Below, in pieces: positions 42,163 through 50,491 of a stretch of 64,000 nucleotides of DNA. Below the pieces are notes generated by a model that saw only the letters and a program-made list of their open reading frames with translations, did no database searches and was not told the DNA's origin. The DNA comes from Pseudomonas putida (lineage in GTDB: Bacteria > Pseudomonadota > Gammaproteobacteria > Pseudomonadales > Pseudomonadaceae): NCBI RefSeq assembly GCF_028682395.1, contig NZ_JANHLC010000007.1, positions 236,653 through 300,652 on the forward strand. Direction: 5' to 3'. A program made the position numbers and the translations under genes. How positions within the stretch are numbered: position 1 is the stretch's first letter; each line of letters starts with the position of its first letter.

Positions 42163-43048
42163 GGCTGGCAATCGACTCCAGTTCGCCGACCAGCCAGTCG
42201 GAGAAGGCCTTCGCCAACTCCTGAGCGCCGCGCGGCGGGAGGATCAGGACGTAGGGGCAGGGCGCGGGGAACTCGACATCGAACAGACGGATCAGGGTGC
42301 CCTGGGCCAGTTGTTCGCCGGCCAGGATCAGGTCGCTGATGGCCACGCCGCCACCGGCAATGGCGACGCCGATGGTCAACGCGGCGTCGGGCAGGAAAAT
42401 ATTCTGTCGGCCCTGCAGGCTGGGGATGCCGGCGGCGAGGAAGTAGCGGCTCCAGTCATGGCCGTTGTCTTCGTGCAGCAGGACCTGGCGGGTCAAGTCG
42501 CGAGGCTTGCGCAGGGGTTCGCCAGCATTGAGCAGGCGCGGGCTGCAGACCGGGAAGTAGGTGAGGTTCCCCAGCGCCGCGATGCGCTGGCCTTCGATTT
42601 CGCTGTCGCCGAAGGAGATGACCATATCCACGCCCTGATGGGCCTGGTCGATGGATAAAAGATGCAGGGAAACATCCGGATAATTTTCCAGGAAGCGCCC
42701 GAGGAGGGTCGAGATTCGCGCCAAGAGTGCCGGCGCACACGCCACGCGCAGGTCCCCCGAGGGGGTGGCAAGGGGCAGGACGCCCTGGATATCGCGCAGT
42801 TGTTCGAACGCACCGCTGACCAACTGACTAAGCTTGCGGCCGGCGGAGGTCAGATGCAGGCCCTTGCCCTGGCGGTCGATCAAGGCAACCTCGAGTTCTT
42901 CCTCGAGTTTCTTGATCTGATGGCTGACGGCGCTGTGGGTGACATGCAGTTCCAGCGCCGCGGCGCCGGTACTGCCTTGCCTGACCAGGGCTTCGAAAGC
43001 GCGCAGGGCGATCAGGGAGGGCAAGCGGCGGGTCGCTTTGAGGGCCAT
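42155..43048 (-). CDS. LysR-family regulator (GcvA-like)
   Basis: A 297-residue LysR protein, closest to the GcvA/AmpR branch: RRLPSLIALRAFEALVRQGS and ALELHVTHSAVSHQIKKLEEEL at the helix-turn-helix, then the effector domain. It is divergent from the Pot-type ABC operon, and the 131-bp region between them has a palindrome and promoter-like boxes. I infer control of that uptake operon by an amine or polyamine. Confidence 0.85.
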   Translation of the reverse strand: MALKATRRLPSLIALRAFEALVRQGSTGAAALELHVTHSAVSHQIKKLEEELEVALIDRQGKGLHLTSAGRKLSQLVSGAFEQLRDIQGVLPLATPSGDLRVACAPALLARISTLLGRFLENYPDVSLHLLSIDQAHQGVDMVISFGDSEIEGQRIAALGNLTYFPVCSPRLLNAGEPLRKPRDLTRQVLLHEDNGHDWSRYFLAAGIPSLQGRQNIFLPDAALTIGVAIAGGGVAISDLILAGEQLAQGTLIRLFDVEFPAPCPYVLILPPRGAQELAKAFSDWLVGELESIASLS

Positions 43049-43074
43049 TTTAGAAGGCTCTGATGTTAGTTGAA

Positions 43075-43131
43075 TTCACATGAAAGCTAGAAAACAAATC
43101 AGTTGATGTCAATTTGGTTTGAACTAAAGAT
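43075..43131 (+). promoter_or_regulatory. Putative promoter and LysR site of the Pot-type operon
   Basis: TTCACATGAA (43075-43084) is a small palindrome in AT-rich sequence. TTGATG (43103-43108) with TAAAGA (43125-43130) or AAAGAT one base on gives a plausible -35/-10 pair with a 16-17-bp spacer facing the ATPase gene. The boxes are weak, which would suit an activator-dependent promoter. Confidence 0.4.
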
Positions 43132-43179
43132 AGGGCCCAACCCGTGACAATTAATCCAATACCGCACGAGGAAGATCCG

Positions 43180-44280
43180 ATGTCAGACACGCCAGAGCAT
43201 TTCGTCGACCTGCTGCGCTTGGGCAAGCGCTACGGTGAAACCCGTGCGCTGAGCGATCTGACGCTGCATATCAAGCGCGGTGAATTTCTGACCCTGTTGG
43301 GGCCGTCGGGCTCCGGCAAGAGCACCACGCTGATGATGCTGGCCGGTTTCGAGCAGCCCTCGGAGGGCCGGATCGAGCGCGAGGGCCTTGACATCACGGC
43401 GTTGCCCGCCGACCAGCGCGACTTTGGCGTGGTCTTCCAGGGCTATGCGCTGTTCCCCCATATGAGCGTGGAACAGAACATTGCCTACCCCTTGAAGATC
43501 CGCAAGGTGCCACCCGCCGAGATCGCCACGCGGGTCGGGCAGATGCTCGAACGGGTCGGCCTTGAAGGCAAGGGCAAGCGTGGCATCAGCCAGCTTTCCG
43601 GGGGGCAGCAACAGCGTGTGGCCCTGGCCCGGGCGCTGGTGTTCGAACCGCCGCTGTTGCTGCTCGACGAGCCGCTCTCGGCCCTCGACCGGCGTTTGCG
43701 CCAGGAGATGCAGGTCGAGCTGGCGCGCATGCACAAAGAATTCGGTACTACCTTCGTCTTTGTCACCCACGACCAGGAGGAAGCCCTGGCGCTGTCCGAC
43801 CGGGTGGCGGTGTTCAACCATGGCCGCCTGGAGCAACTGGGCACGCCCCAGGAGGTCTACGAGCGGCCGGCCAGCCGCTTTGTCGCGAACTTCCTCGGCG
43901 ATACCAATCTACTGGCGATCAAGGGCATCACCCGCCAGGGCGATGATCTGTTCTGCGACTACCAGGGTCAGTCACTGGCGGTCACCGTGGGGGCGACGGC
44001 GGTCTCGCGGGCCCAGGACCGCGACAACTGGCTGGCGATCCGCCCCGAACATGTCGACCTCCAGCCCCTGGCCAGCGCCGGCAGCGGCAATGGTGTGGTC
44101 GCCCGCATGGAAAACCTGACGTATCTGGGGACCCACGTCAGCCTCGATATGCGTCTGGCCGACGCGCAAAGCCTGGCGTTGCGCATTCCGGTCAGTCACC
44201 CCCTGTTGAGCAGCCTGGAGCGCGGCCAGCCCTACTGGTGCACCTGGTCCCGGCAGCACGGTCATCTGATTTCCAACTAA
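43180..44280 (+). CDS. Spermidine/putrescine-type ABC importer ATPase (PotA-like)
   Basis: A 366-residue ATPase with Walker A GPSGSGKST, the signature LSGGQQQRVA, Walker B LLLDEPLSALD, the switch histidine in FVTHDQEEA, and a C-terminal TOBE domain. This is the PotA/CysA layout. GAGGAAGATCC upstream of ATG 43180 decides the start over GTG 43144. It is the first gene of a four-gene importer operon. Confidence 0.9.
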   Translation: MSDTPEHFVDLLRLGKRYGETRALSDLTLHIKRGEFLTLLGPSGSGKSTTLMMLAGFEQPSEGRIEREGLDITALPADQRDFGVVFQGYALFPHMSVEQNIAYPLKIRKVPPAEIATRVGQMLERVGLEGKGKRGISQLSGGQQQRVALARALVFEPPLLLLDEPLSALDRRLRQEMQVELARMHKEFGTTFVFVTHDQEEALALSDRVAVFNHGRLEQLGTPQEVYERPASRFVANFLGDTNLLAIKGITRQGDDLFCDYQGQSLAVTVGATAVSRAQDRDNWLAIRPEHVDLQPLASAGSGNGVVARMENLTYLGTHVSLDMRLADAQSLALRIPVSHPLLSSLERGQPYWCTWSRQHGHLISN

Positions 44281-44330
44281 TAACAATATTTCGATCACTA
44301 GCCTGCCCAACCTTCAGAGGGAACAGCGAG

Positions 44331-45446
44331 ATGAAAGACCAACAGCGCTTTATCGATGATGCCGTGGACATTGCCCGCGAGCGGCTTGAAGCTGGCCAGA
44401 TCAGCCGCCGCAGCTTCAACCAGGCCTTGCTGGTGATGGCCGCCGCGGTGGGCATGGGACCGATGCGCAGTGCGCTTGCCGCCAGCGGTTCGCTGGTCGT
44501 GTCGAACTGGGGCGGCGATGCGGTGCCGGCGTTCGAAAAAAGCTACCAGGGCTTCAATGCCGCCAGCGGCCTGAAGCTGATGGTCGATGGCAGCGGGCCC
44601 ACCGAGGGCGCGATCAAGACCCAGGTCAACAGCGGTGCGGTGCGCTGGGACGTCTGCGACGGCGAGATGTATTCCTCCTATCGCCTGGGCAAGGAAGGGG
44701 TGTTGGCGCCCATCGATTACACAATCGTCGACAAGTCGCTGATCGGCTATGGCGATGTGCACGAATTCGGCCTGGCCAACTACACCTACAGCTACGTGAT
44801 CGGCTACGACGCCAAGCGCTTTGGCAAGAACCCACCCAAGAGCTGGGCGGACTTCTGGGATGTGAAGAAGTACCCGGGCAAGCGCACGCTCTACAAATGG
44901 ATGAGCGCCAACCTCGAATGCGCCTTGCTTGCCGATGGCGTGCCGGCCGACCAGCTCTACCCGCTGGACGTGGACCGGGCGCTGCGCAAGATCGAAGAGT
45001 TGATGCCCCATATCCTCACGCACTGGTCCACCGGTGCCGAGTCCCAGCAGTTGCTGCGCGATGGCGAAGTGACCATGGGCCAGGTCTGGCATACCCGGGC
45101 CGAGCTGATCAAGCACGATACCGGCGGCGCGGTGGACTGGACCTTCGACAACGCGATTGTCGCCCCTTCGGTGTGGATCGTGCCCAAGAACAACCCGGCC
45201 GGCGCGGCCAATGCCATGCAGTTCATTGCCTACGCCCTGCGTCCCGAAGTCCAGGCGCGGCTGATGGAGGTCTACAACATGGGCCCGGTCGATTCCAAGG
45301 TGAACAGCCTGCTGTCGCCCGAGCTGCAGCGGATCAACCCGACCGCGCCGGACAACCTGTCGCGCCAGGTCTCGATGAACAATCGCTGGTACGCCGACCA
45401 TTACGGCGAAACCCTCGACCGTTACCTGGCGCTGATCGGTGGCTGA
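44331..45446 (+). CDS. Pot-type substrate-binding protein with twin-arginine signal
   Basis: A 371-residue binding protein of the PotD/PotF type. The N-terminus carries SRRSFNQALLVMAAAVG, a twin-arginine (Tat) type signal, after about 25 polar residues. The mature protein starts near SLVVSNWGGD, and NNPAGAANAMQFIAYAL marks the second lobe. Binding proteins of this family take putrescine, spermidine or other organic cations. A Tat signal suggests folding in the cytoplasm before export. Confidence 0.85.
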   Translation: MKDQQRFIDDAVDIARERLEAGQISRRSFNQALLVMAAAVGMGPMRSALAASGSLVVSNWGGDAVPAFEKSYQGFNAASGLKLMVDGSGPTEGAIKTQVNSGAVRWDVCDGEMYSSYRLGKEGVLAPIDYTIVDKSLIGYGDVHEFGLANYTYSYVIGYDAKRFGKNPPKSWADFWDVKKYPGKRTLYKWMSANLECALLADGVPADQLYPLDVDRALRKIEELMPHILTHWSTGAESQQLLRDGEVTMGQVWHTRAELIKHDTGGAVDWTFDNAIVAPSVWIVPKNNPAGAANAMQFIAYALRPEVQARLMEVYNMGPVDSKVNSLLSPELQRINPTAPDNLSRQVSMNNRWYADHYGETLDRYLALIGG

Positions 45447-45447
45447 T

Positions 45448-46296
45448 ATGCGAAGCAGTTCTCAAGGCACGCTGCGCATTTATGCGCTGCTGATTCTGCC
45501 GCTGCCGGTGTTGATCCTGGTGGGCTACCTGTTGCCCACGCTCGGGGTCCTGGGCTGGAGCCTCAGCCTGCCGGAACCGGGGTTGCAGAACTACGCGAGC
45601 ATCGTCGACAGCAGCAACCTGCAGGCGATTATCTGGCGGACCCTGCGGATCTGCCTGCTGACCACGCTGATCAGCGTGGCCCTGGCCTACCTGATCGCGT
45701 TCCGCTGGCGCTTCGCCACGGCGCGCGGACGGTTGCTGATCGAGTTGTTCGTGCTGCTGCCGTTCTGGCTGTCGATGCTGATCCGCGCCTTTGCCTGGCT
45801 GGTGCTGCTGCGCAACGACGGCCTGGTCAACCAGAGCCTGCTGGCCATCGGCATCGTCGACGAGCCTCTGGCACTGGTGCGCAACGAGATCGGCGCGCTG
45901 ATCGGCATGGTGCATTTCATGGTGCCGTATGCGGTGCTGCCGCTGCTGTCGTCCATGCGCCAGGTCGATGACAGCCTGCTCAAGGCCTCCAGCAGCCTGG
46001 GTGCCGGGCGCTGGTTGACCCTGCGCAATGTGTTCCTGCCGTTGACGATGCCCGGGGTGGCGGCTTCGGCGGCCACGGTGTTCGTGTTCAGCCTCGGCTG
46101 CTTCGTGACCCCGGCGCTGCTGGGGGGCGGCAAGGCGGCGATGTTGGCCGAAAGCATCTATATCCAGATGTTCCAGCTCTCCAACTGGGGCCTGGGGGCG
46201 GCACTGAGCATTGTGCTGATGTTGATGGTGGCGGTTTGCGCGGTGGTTTTTGGCAAGCTGGTCGGGTTTGGACGTTTTACCGGGAGAACCGCATGA
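45448..46296 (+). CDS. Pot-type ABC permease (PotB-like)
   Basis: A 282-residue permease with six helices. The EAA-type cytoplasmic loop near DDSLLKASSSLGAGRWLTLRNVFLPLTMPG contacts the ATPase. ATG 45448 follows the binding-protein stop by one base; a GTG at 45439 would overlap it. It overlaps the next permease by 4 bp. Confidence 0.87.
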   Translation: MRSSSQGTLRIYALLILPLPVLILVGYLLPTLGVLGWSLSLPEPGLQNYASIVDSSNLQAIIWRTLRICLLTTLISVALAYLIAFRWRFATARGRLLIELFVLLPFWLSMLIRAFAWLVLLRNDGLVNQSLLAIGIVDEPLALVRNEIGALIGMVHFMVPYAVLPLLSSMRQVDDSLLKASSSLGAGRWLTLRNVFLPLTMPGVAASAATVFVFSLGCFVTPALLGGGKAAMLAESIYIQMFQLSNWGLGAALSIVLMLMVAVCAVVFGKLVGFGRFTGRTA

Positions 46297-47150
46297 GCCT
46301 GCAATCTAGCGTCTCGAGCCGCGCCGCACTGGCGGCGCCCCTGCGGGTTGGCGGTCAGCCGCGCTTCAATGCGCCACGGCTGCTATCGATGCTTGGCCTG
46401 CTCTTGGCGGCAGTGTTCCTGCTGCTGCCGGTGCTGGTCATCGTGCCGCTGTCGTTTGGCGACCAGCGCTACCTGGCCTTTCCTGACGGTGCCTGGTCGC
46501 TGCGGCATTACGCGGCGCTGCTCGACACCGCCTGGCTGAGTTCGATCCTGCAAAGCCTGGGCCTGGCGGTCGTGGTCGGGGCGCTCAGCACGGTGCTGGC
46601 GTTCCTGTTCGCCACCGGTATCTGGCTGGAGCCGCGTCACCGCGTGCTGCTGACCTCGATTGTGCTGTTGCCGATGATCGTGCCGCAGGTGGTCTCGGCC
46701 ATGTCGATCTACTACCTGGGCGCCCGGGTGCAGATGCTCGATAGCCTGATCGGGGTTGGCTTCGGCCACCTGATGATGGCCTTGCCGTACTCGCTGATCG
46801 CCATGCTGGTGGCCTACAGCCGGTTAGACACCAACCTGTACAAGGCCTCGCGTTCCCTGGGGGCGGGCCTGGGCAGCAGCCTGGTCCTGGTGCTGATGCC
46901 CAATGTGCGTGGCGGCCTGGCGGGGAGCTTTTTCATGGCCTTCATCATGTCGTGGGAGGAGGTGGTGGTGACCCTGTTTACCAGTGGGCTCCACGTGATC
47001 ACCTTGCCCAAGCGGATCTGGGACGGCCTGCGCTACAACCTCGACCCGGCGATTGCCGCCGTGTCCACCCTGATGGTCCTGATCACGCTGATCGTCCTGC
47101 TCGGCCGGATGTATTGGCATCACCGAAACGCCGCCCCACCGGGTCGCTAG
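46293..47150 (+). CDS. Pot-type ABC permease (PotC-like)
   Basis: A 285-residue six-helix permease, partner of the preceding one. The EAA loop is visible as YKASRSLGAGLGSSLVLVLMP. ATG 46293 overlaps the previous stop (ATGA) and has CGGGAGAA upstream. The pair forms the channel of the polyamine- or organic-cation-type importer. Confidence 0.87.
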   Translation: MSLQSSVSSRAALAAPLRVGGQPRFNAPRLLSMLGLLLAAVFLLLPVLVIVPLSFGDQRYLAFPDGAWSLRHYAALLDTAWLSSILQSLGLAVVVGALSTVLAFLFATGIWLEPRHRVLLTSIVLLPMIVPQVVSAMSIYYLGARVQMLDSLIGVGFGHLMMALPYSLIAMLVAYSRLDTNLYKASRSLGAGLGSSLVLVLMPNVRGGLAGSFFMAFIMSWEEVVVTLFTSGLHVITLPKRIWDGLRYNLDPAIAAVSTLMVLITLIVLLGRMYWHHRNAAPPGR

Positions 47151-47216
47151 CCGACCCACCCGACAACCTTTTCCTGCGCTGAACCTGTGCACCTTTTCCC
47201 TAAGGAGGGACACCCC

Positions 47217-48368
47217 ATGATGACTGCTTTCCCACTGCGCACCTATCGTCAACGCATCGAGGCGGTCAAACGCCGCATGAGCGAGCGTGGCCTCGATGCC
47301 CTGGTCGTCAACTACCCGGACAACATCAACTACCTGACCGGCTTCGACAGCCTGGGTTTCCTCTGGTACCAGGCGCTGATCATCTCGCCGAAACTGAAGG
47401 ATCCGGTGTTCCTGACCCGCACCAGCGAAGAACCGTGCACCTACGAACTGTCGTGCATGGAAGAGGGGATTTTCTACGACATTGCCAAGCAGGACCCCCT
47501 GCGCATTGTCGCCGACACCCTGGAAGGCCTGGGGTTGGGCCAGGGCCGTATCGGCCTGGAAATGCAGGCCTCGACCTTCAGCCCGCTGCAATACACCCGT
47601 TTGCTGGAACACATGCCGCGCGCACACTTCGAGGATGCTTCGGTGGTCGTAGCCGAAGAGCGCCTGATCAAGACGGCCGAGGAAATCGAGTACCAGCGCA
47701 GTGCAGCGCGCATGGCCGACCACGGCATGCGGGCGGCATTCGAGGCATTGCGTCCGGGGATGTCCGAAGTGCAGATCGCCGGGATCGTCGCCAATGCCTT
47801 GGGCGAGGCGGGCAGTGAGTACTCGGCGATCAGCCCGATGTGCGCGACCGGCCGGCGCAGCACCATGACCCACGCCATGCCCCATCGCCTGACGATCAGC
47901 CCCGGCGATGTGGTGATCCTCGAGCATGCCGGCGTCTGCAACCGCTATCACGCGATCCTGATGCGTACGGCGGTGATCGGCAAACCGACCGCACGGGTCC
48001 GCGAAGTCTCGACCTTGCTGACCGAAGCCTTCAATGCCGCCGTCGATATCGCCAAGCCGGGTACGCCGGTGGGCGAGGCCAACCGCGTGTGTAACCAGAT
48101 CCTGGACCGTATCGACCTGTCGCGTACCCGCGTGCACCGCATCGGCTACAGCCTGGGCCTGGCGTACCCGCCGACCTGGCTGGAAGCGATGATGGTCGAC
48201 GAGGCTGATGACCATGTGTTCCAGCCGAATATGTCGTTCTCCATCGAACCGAACCTGTCGCTGTACTCCGAGGGTTTCGGGATCAAGCTGGGCGACACCG
48301 TCCTGTGCGACAAGGATGGCTCGCGCAGTCTGTCCGAACTGCCGCCCGAGCTGGTGGTGATTGATTGA
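47217..48368 (+). CDS. M24-family (creatinase/ectoine hydrolase-like) protein with altered metal site
   Basis: A 383-residue pita-bread-fold protein with an N-terminal creatinase domain. In the catalytic half the expected metal ligands are changed: the first Asp is Glu (VVILEHAG), the second is Ile (YHAILMRT), and the last Glu is Leu (FGIKLGDTV). The histidine (HRIGYSLG) and one Glu (SIEPN) remain. Loss of the two-metal site is typical of creatinase-like hydrolases that act on C-N bonds. TAAGGAGGGACACC precedes the start. It lies 67 bp after the importer and 11 bp before the HDAC-type deacetylase, so it probably hydrolyses the imported compound. Confidence 0.8.
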   Translation: MMTAFPLRTYRQRIEAVKRRMSERGLDALVVNYPDNINYLTGFDSLGFLWYQALIISPKLKDPVFLTRTSEEPCTYELSCMEEGIFYDIAKQDPLRIVADTLEGLGLGQGRIGLEMQASTFSPLQYTRLLEHMPRAHFEDASVVVAEERLIKTAEEIEYQRSAARMADHGMRAAFEALRPGMSEVQIAGIVANALGEAGSEYSAISPMCATGRRSTMTHAMPHRLTISPGDVVILEHAGVCNRYHAILMRTAVIGKPTARVREVSTLLTEAFNAAVDIAKPGTPVGEANRVCNQILDRIDLSRTRVHRIGYSLGLAYPPTWLEAMMVDEADDHVFQPNMSFSIEPNLSLYSEGFGIKLGDTVLCDKDGSRSLSELPPELVVID

Positions 48369-48378
48369 GGAGCGGGTT

Positions 48379-49488
48379 ATGAATCCATCCATGGATGTGT
48401 TCTGGCACGACGACGTGTTGCGCCACGACACCGGCTATGGGGTGTTCGAGGCACCGCCCGACACCTTGCTGGAGCAGCAGACGCAGCACCCGGAAAGCAG
48501 CCCGCGTTTGGTCAATATGCGCGCGATCCTGCACAACGGCCCGGTGGCCGGGGCGCTGGCCTGGCATGCCGGGCGCCATGCCAATCGCGGCGAGTTGCTG
48601 CGTTTTCATACCCAGGACTACCTGCAGTCCCTGGAAGCGGCAGAGCGTGAAGGTCGGCGGTTCAGCAGCACCACGTTGATGCAACCCGGCAGCCTGGCCG
48701 GCTTGCTGGCAGCGGCGGGGACCAGCATTGCGGCCCTCGACAGCACGCTGGCCAGCCAGCGCCCGGCCATGGCCCTGGTGCGCCCGCCCGGGCACCATGC
48801 CGCGCCCGCGATGGCCGACGGTTACTGCTTTTTCAACAACGTCGCGCTGGCGGCGCAAGCCGCGCGGGCGGCCGGGCTTGAGCGAGTGGCGATCATCGAC
48901 TGGGATGTGCATCACGGCAATGGCACGCAGGAGGGTTTCTATGGTGATCCGAGCGTGCTGACCGTATCGCTGCACATGGATCACGGCGCCTGGGGGCCCA
49001 GCCATCCGCAGACCGGGGGAGTCGATGAGCGTGGCGTGGCGGCGGGTGAGGGCAGCAACCTCAATCTGCCGCTGCCCATGGGCTCGGATGACCGCACCTA
49101 TGCCCTGGCGTTCGAACGGTTTGTCGAGCCGGCTTTGCGCGCTTTCCAGCCGCAACTGCTGATTATCGCCAATGGCCTGGACGCCTCGCAGTTCGACCCC
49201 AATGGCCGGCAGTTGCTGACCATGGCCGGCTTCAATCACCTGGCCCGCCAGGCTCGGCGTCTGGCCGACGAGCTCTGCGCAGGGCGTTTGCTGGTGGTCC
49301 AGGAAGGTGGCTACAACCCGGCCTACAGCGCGTATTGCCTGCATGCTGCAACCGAGGGGTTTATAGGGCGGCCATCGAGTCTGGCTGATCCGCTGGCCTA
49401 CATGCCGGCGTGCGAAGCGCGCAGCCAGGCCGATATCGCCGCCTTGGCGGCTGCGCTGGCGCAGGTCGGTTGGCACTTTTCGGCGTAA
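48379..49488 (+). CDS. HDAC-type deacetylase (acetylpolyamine amidohydrolase-like)
   Basis: A 369-residue arginase-fold deacetylase. PPGHHA holds the tandem histidines, DWDVHHGNGTQ the zinc aspartate and histidine, GLDASQFDP the second aspartate region, and EGGYN the final loop. Bacterial relatives such as AphA remove acetyl groups from acetylputrescine and related polyamines. GAGGAGCGGGTT precedes ATG 48379. Together with the Pot-type importer it suggests uptake and deacetylation of an N-acetylated amine. A terminator follows. Confidence 0.87.
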   Translation: MNPSMDVFWHDDVLRHDTGYGVFEAPPDTLLEQQTQHPESSPRLVNMRAILHNGPVAGALAWHAGRHANRGELLRFHTQDYLQSLEAAEREGRRFSSTTLMQPGSLAGLLAAAGTSIAALDSTLASQRPAMALVRPPGHHAAPAMADGYCFFNNVALAAQAARAAGLERVAIIDWDVHHGNGTQEGFYGDPSVLTVSLHMDHGAWGPSHPQTGGVDERGVAAGEGSNLNLPLPMGSDDRTYALAFERFVEPALRAFQPQLLIIANGLDASQFDPNGRQLLTMAGFNHLARQARRLADELCAGRLLVVQEGGYNPAYSAYCLHAATEGFIGRPSSLADPLAYMPACEARSQADIAALAAALAQVGWHFSA

Positions 49489-49536
49489 GCCGCCAACCGT
49501 CAGCTCACGCTGTGTAGAAAGGCTGAGCCCTGGGGC

Positions 49537-49574
49537 TTTTTGTCGGCACCGTCTGAGGGCGGAGCCGACAAAAA
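49537..49574. terminator. Bidirectional Rho-independent terminator
   Basis: TTTTTGTCGGC (49537-49547) and GCCGACAAAAA (49564-49574) form an 11-bp stem that contains both the U-run and the A-run, typical for two-way terminators. It lies 48 bp after the HDAC stop and ends the long amine operon. Confidence 0.85.
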
Positions 49575-49714
49575 GTCATTTATCACCGGAGGAGGTTCTT
49601 GCCGTGCGCGTCTGCTTGGCACTGGGCTTGGCAGGCGCCCATCATCGAGACATCGCCAGCGGCATCCCGCTCGGGGATAATGCCGGCCAATTTTGTTAAA
49701 AGGCCGGGTGAACG

Positions 49715-50248
49715 ATGTTTGAAATCAAACCGATGGACCCACTGGTCTATCGCAGCGAAACACGCCGCAGCACGTTGATCGTCACGGTGATCTTTATCGC
49801 CTTGGCCATGTTGCTGTCGGGCCTGGCGGTAATGCTGTTCGGTGAGCCCGGCGGCGATAATTTCCGTTTTAACCTGGGTGGCGTCATCGCGGCCGTGCTG
49901 GTGATGGCCGCGCTGGTGCGCCTGCGGTTCTGGTCGCAGCCGTGGATGGCTGCTTCGGCCTATGGCTGGCAGCTCAAGCGCAACCTGATGCGCATCACCA
50001 ATATCATGCAACACGTCACCGCCGGGGTGCAGGCGGGGGATCCAACGGCTATGAAGCTGTTGCGCTTCTACCACCTGGGCCTGACCCAGATGCACCAGCT
50101 GGACGCCAATTCCAGTGCGCTGAGCCAAATGGTTCGCGAGATCGACGAACACCGCGAGCGCATGGAAAGCCTGGGCCTGGATACCGATCAAAAGCGCCTT
50201 GATCCAGCCTGGCTGGTTTCGGTTAAGGAGGCGGCGAAAACCCGCTGA
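49715..50248 (+). CDS. DUF3087 membrane protein
   Basis: A 177-residue protein with two membrane helices (TLIVTVIFIALAMLLSGLAVMLF and GGVIAAVLVMAALVRL). A helical cytoplasmic tail follows, with LLRFYHLGLTQMHQLDANSSAL and DEHRERMESLGL as DUF3087 landmarks. The function is unknown; it is widespread in Pseudomonas. It stands alone between a terminator and the ilvA promoter. Confidence 0.8.
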   Translation: MFEIKPMDPLVYRSETRRSTLIVTVIFIALAMLLSGLAVMLFGEPGGDNFRFNLGGVIAAVLVMAALVRLRFWSQPWMAASAYGWQLKRNLMRITNIMQHVTAGVQAGDPTAMKLLRFYHLGLTQMHQLDANSSALSQMVREIDEHRERMESLGLDTDQKRLDPAWLVSVKEAAKTR

Positions 50249-50305
50249 CCCCGACAACGCGCCAGGCCGCAATATTTTTGCGCTAAGGCGCCAGCGATTT
50301 GTCCG

Positions 50306-50335
50306 TTGACAGCCCAGGGGCCGAGCCGGTAGTTT
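50306..50335 (+). promoter_or_regulatory. Promoter of the ilvA attenuator transcript
   Basis: A perfect -35 TTGACA (50306-50311) is followed by TAGTTT (50330-50335) after 18 bp. Transcription from it would begin near 50341-50343, directly at the leader peptide start. No Shine-Dalgarno site could then be present, so the leader mRNA would be leaderless. Confidence 0.6.
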
Positions 50336-50343
50336 CTATGCCC

Positions 50344-50409
50344 ATGAGCCCAGCCTACCTGTCACTGCCAAGCATTATTATTACCGTCATTCCGGCAATG
50401 GCGGGCTAG
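50344..50409 (+). CDS. ilvA leader peptide
   Basis: A 21-codon open frame encodes MSPAYLSLPSIIITVIPAMAG. Three consecutive Ile codons (50374-50382), then Thr, Val and Ile again, make it a sensor of charged tRNA-Ile with some input from Val, Thr and Leu. A start at ATG 50338, two codons earlier in frame, is also possible. No Shine-Dalgarno site precedes either. A terminator and alternative pairing follow immediately before ilvA. Confidence 0.82.
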   Translation: MSPAYLSLPSIIITVIPAMAG

Positions 50410-50450
50410 CTCATGGCTTAACCCCAAACCCGCCCTAGAGGCGGGTTTTT
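50384..50450 (+). terminator. ilvA transcription attenuator
   Basis: The terminator stem AAACCCGCC (50426-50434) / GGCGGGTTT (50440-50448) is followed by a U-run. Upstream, CCGTCATT (50384-50391) / AATGGCGG (50397-50404) forms a protector hairpin within the leader codons. GGCGGG (50400-50405) can instead pair with CCCGCC (50429-50434) as antiterminator. A ribosome stalled at Ile codons would cover the protector 5' arm and favour antitermination, so ilvA is read when isoleucine is short. Confidence 0.85.
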
Positions 50451-50491
50451 ACTTTCTGTCTCCTGGGCCTCGATCAAGACCAGGAGTTTTC

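Noticed and set aside
37794..43048. Full puu (putrescine) pathway
   Set aside because: The PuuB-like oxidase and aldehyde dehydrogenase are there, but no glutamylpolyamine synthetase (PuuA) or amidase (PuuD) is seen, so the substrate remains open.
46824..48431. 535-codon antisense frame under the M24 gene
   Set aside because: Its Arg/His/Gln/Gly-rich composition is typical of a reverse-frame shadow, and the M24 protein on the plus strand has clear conserved motifs.
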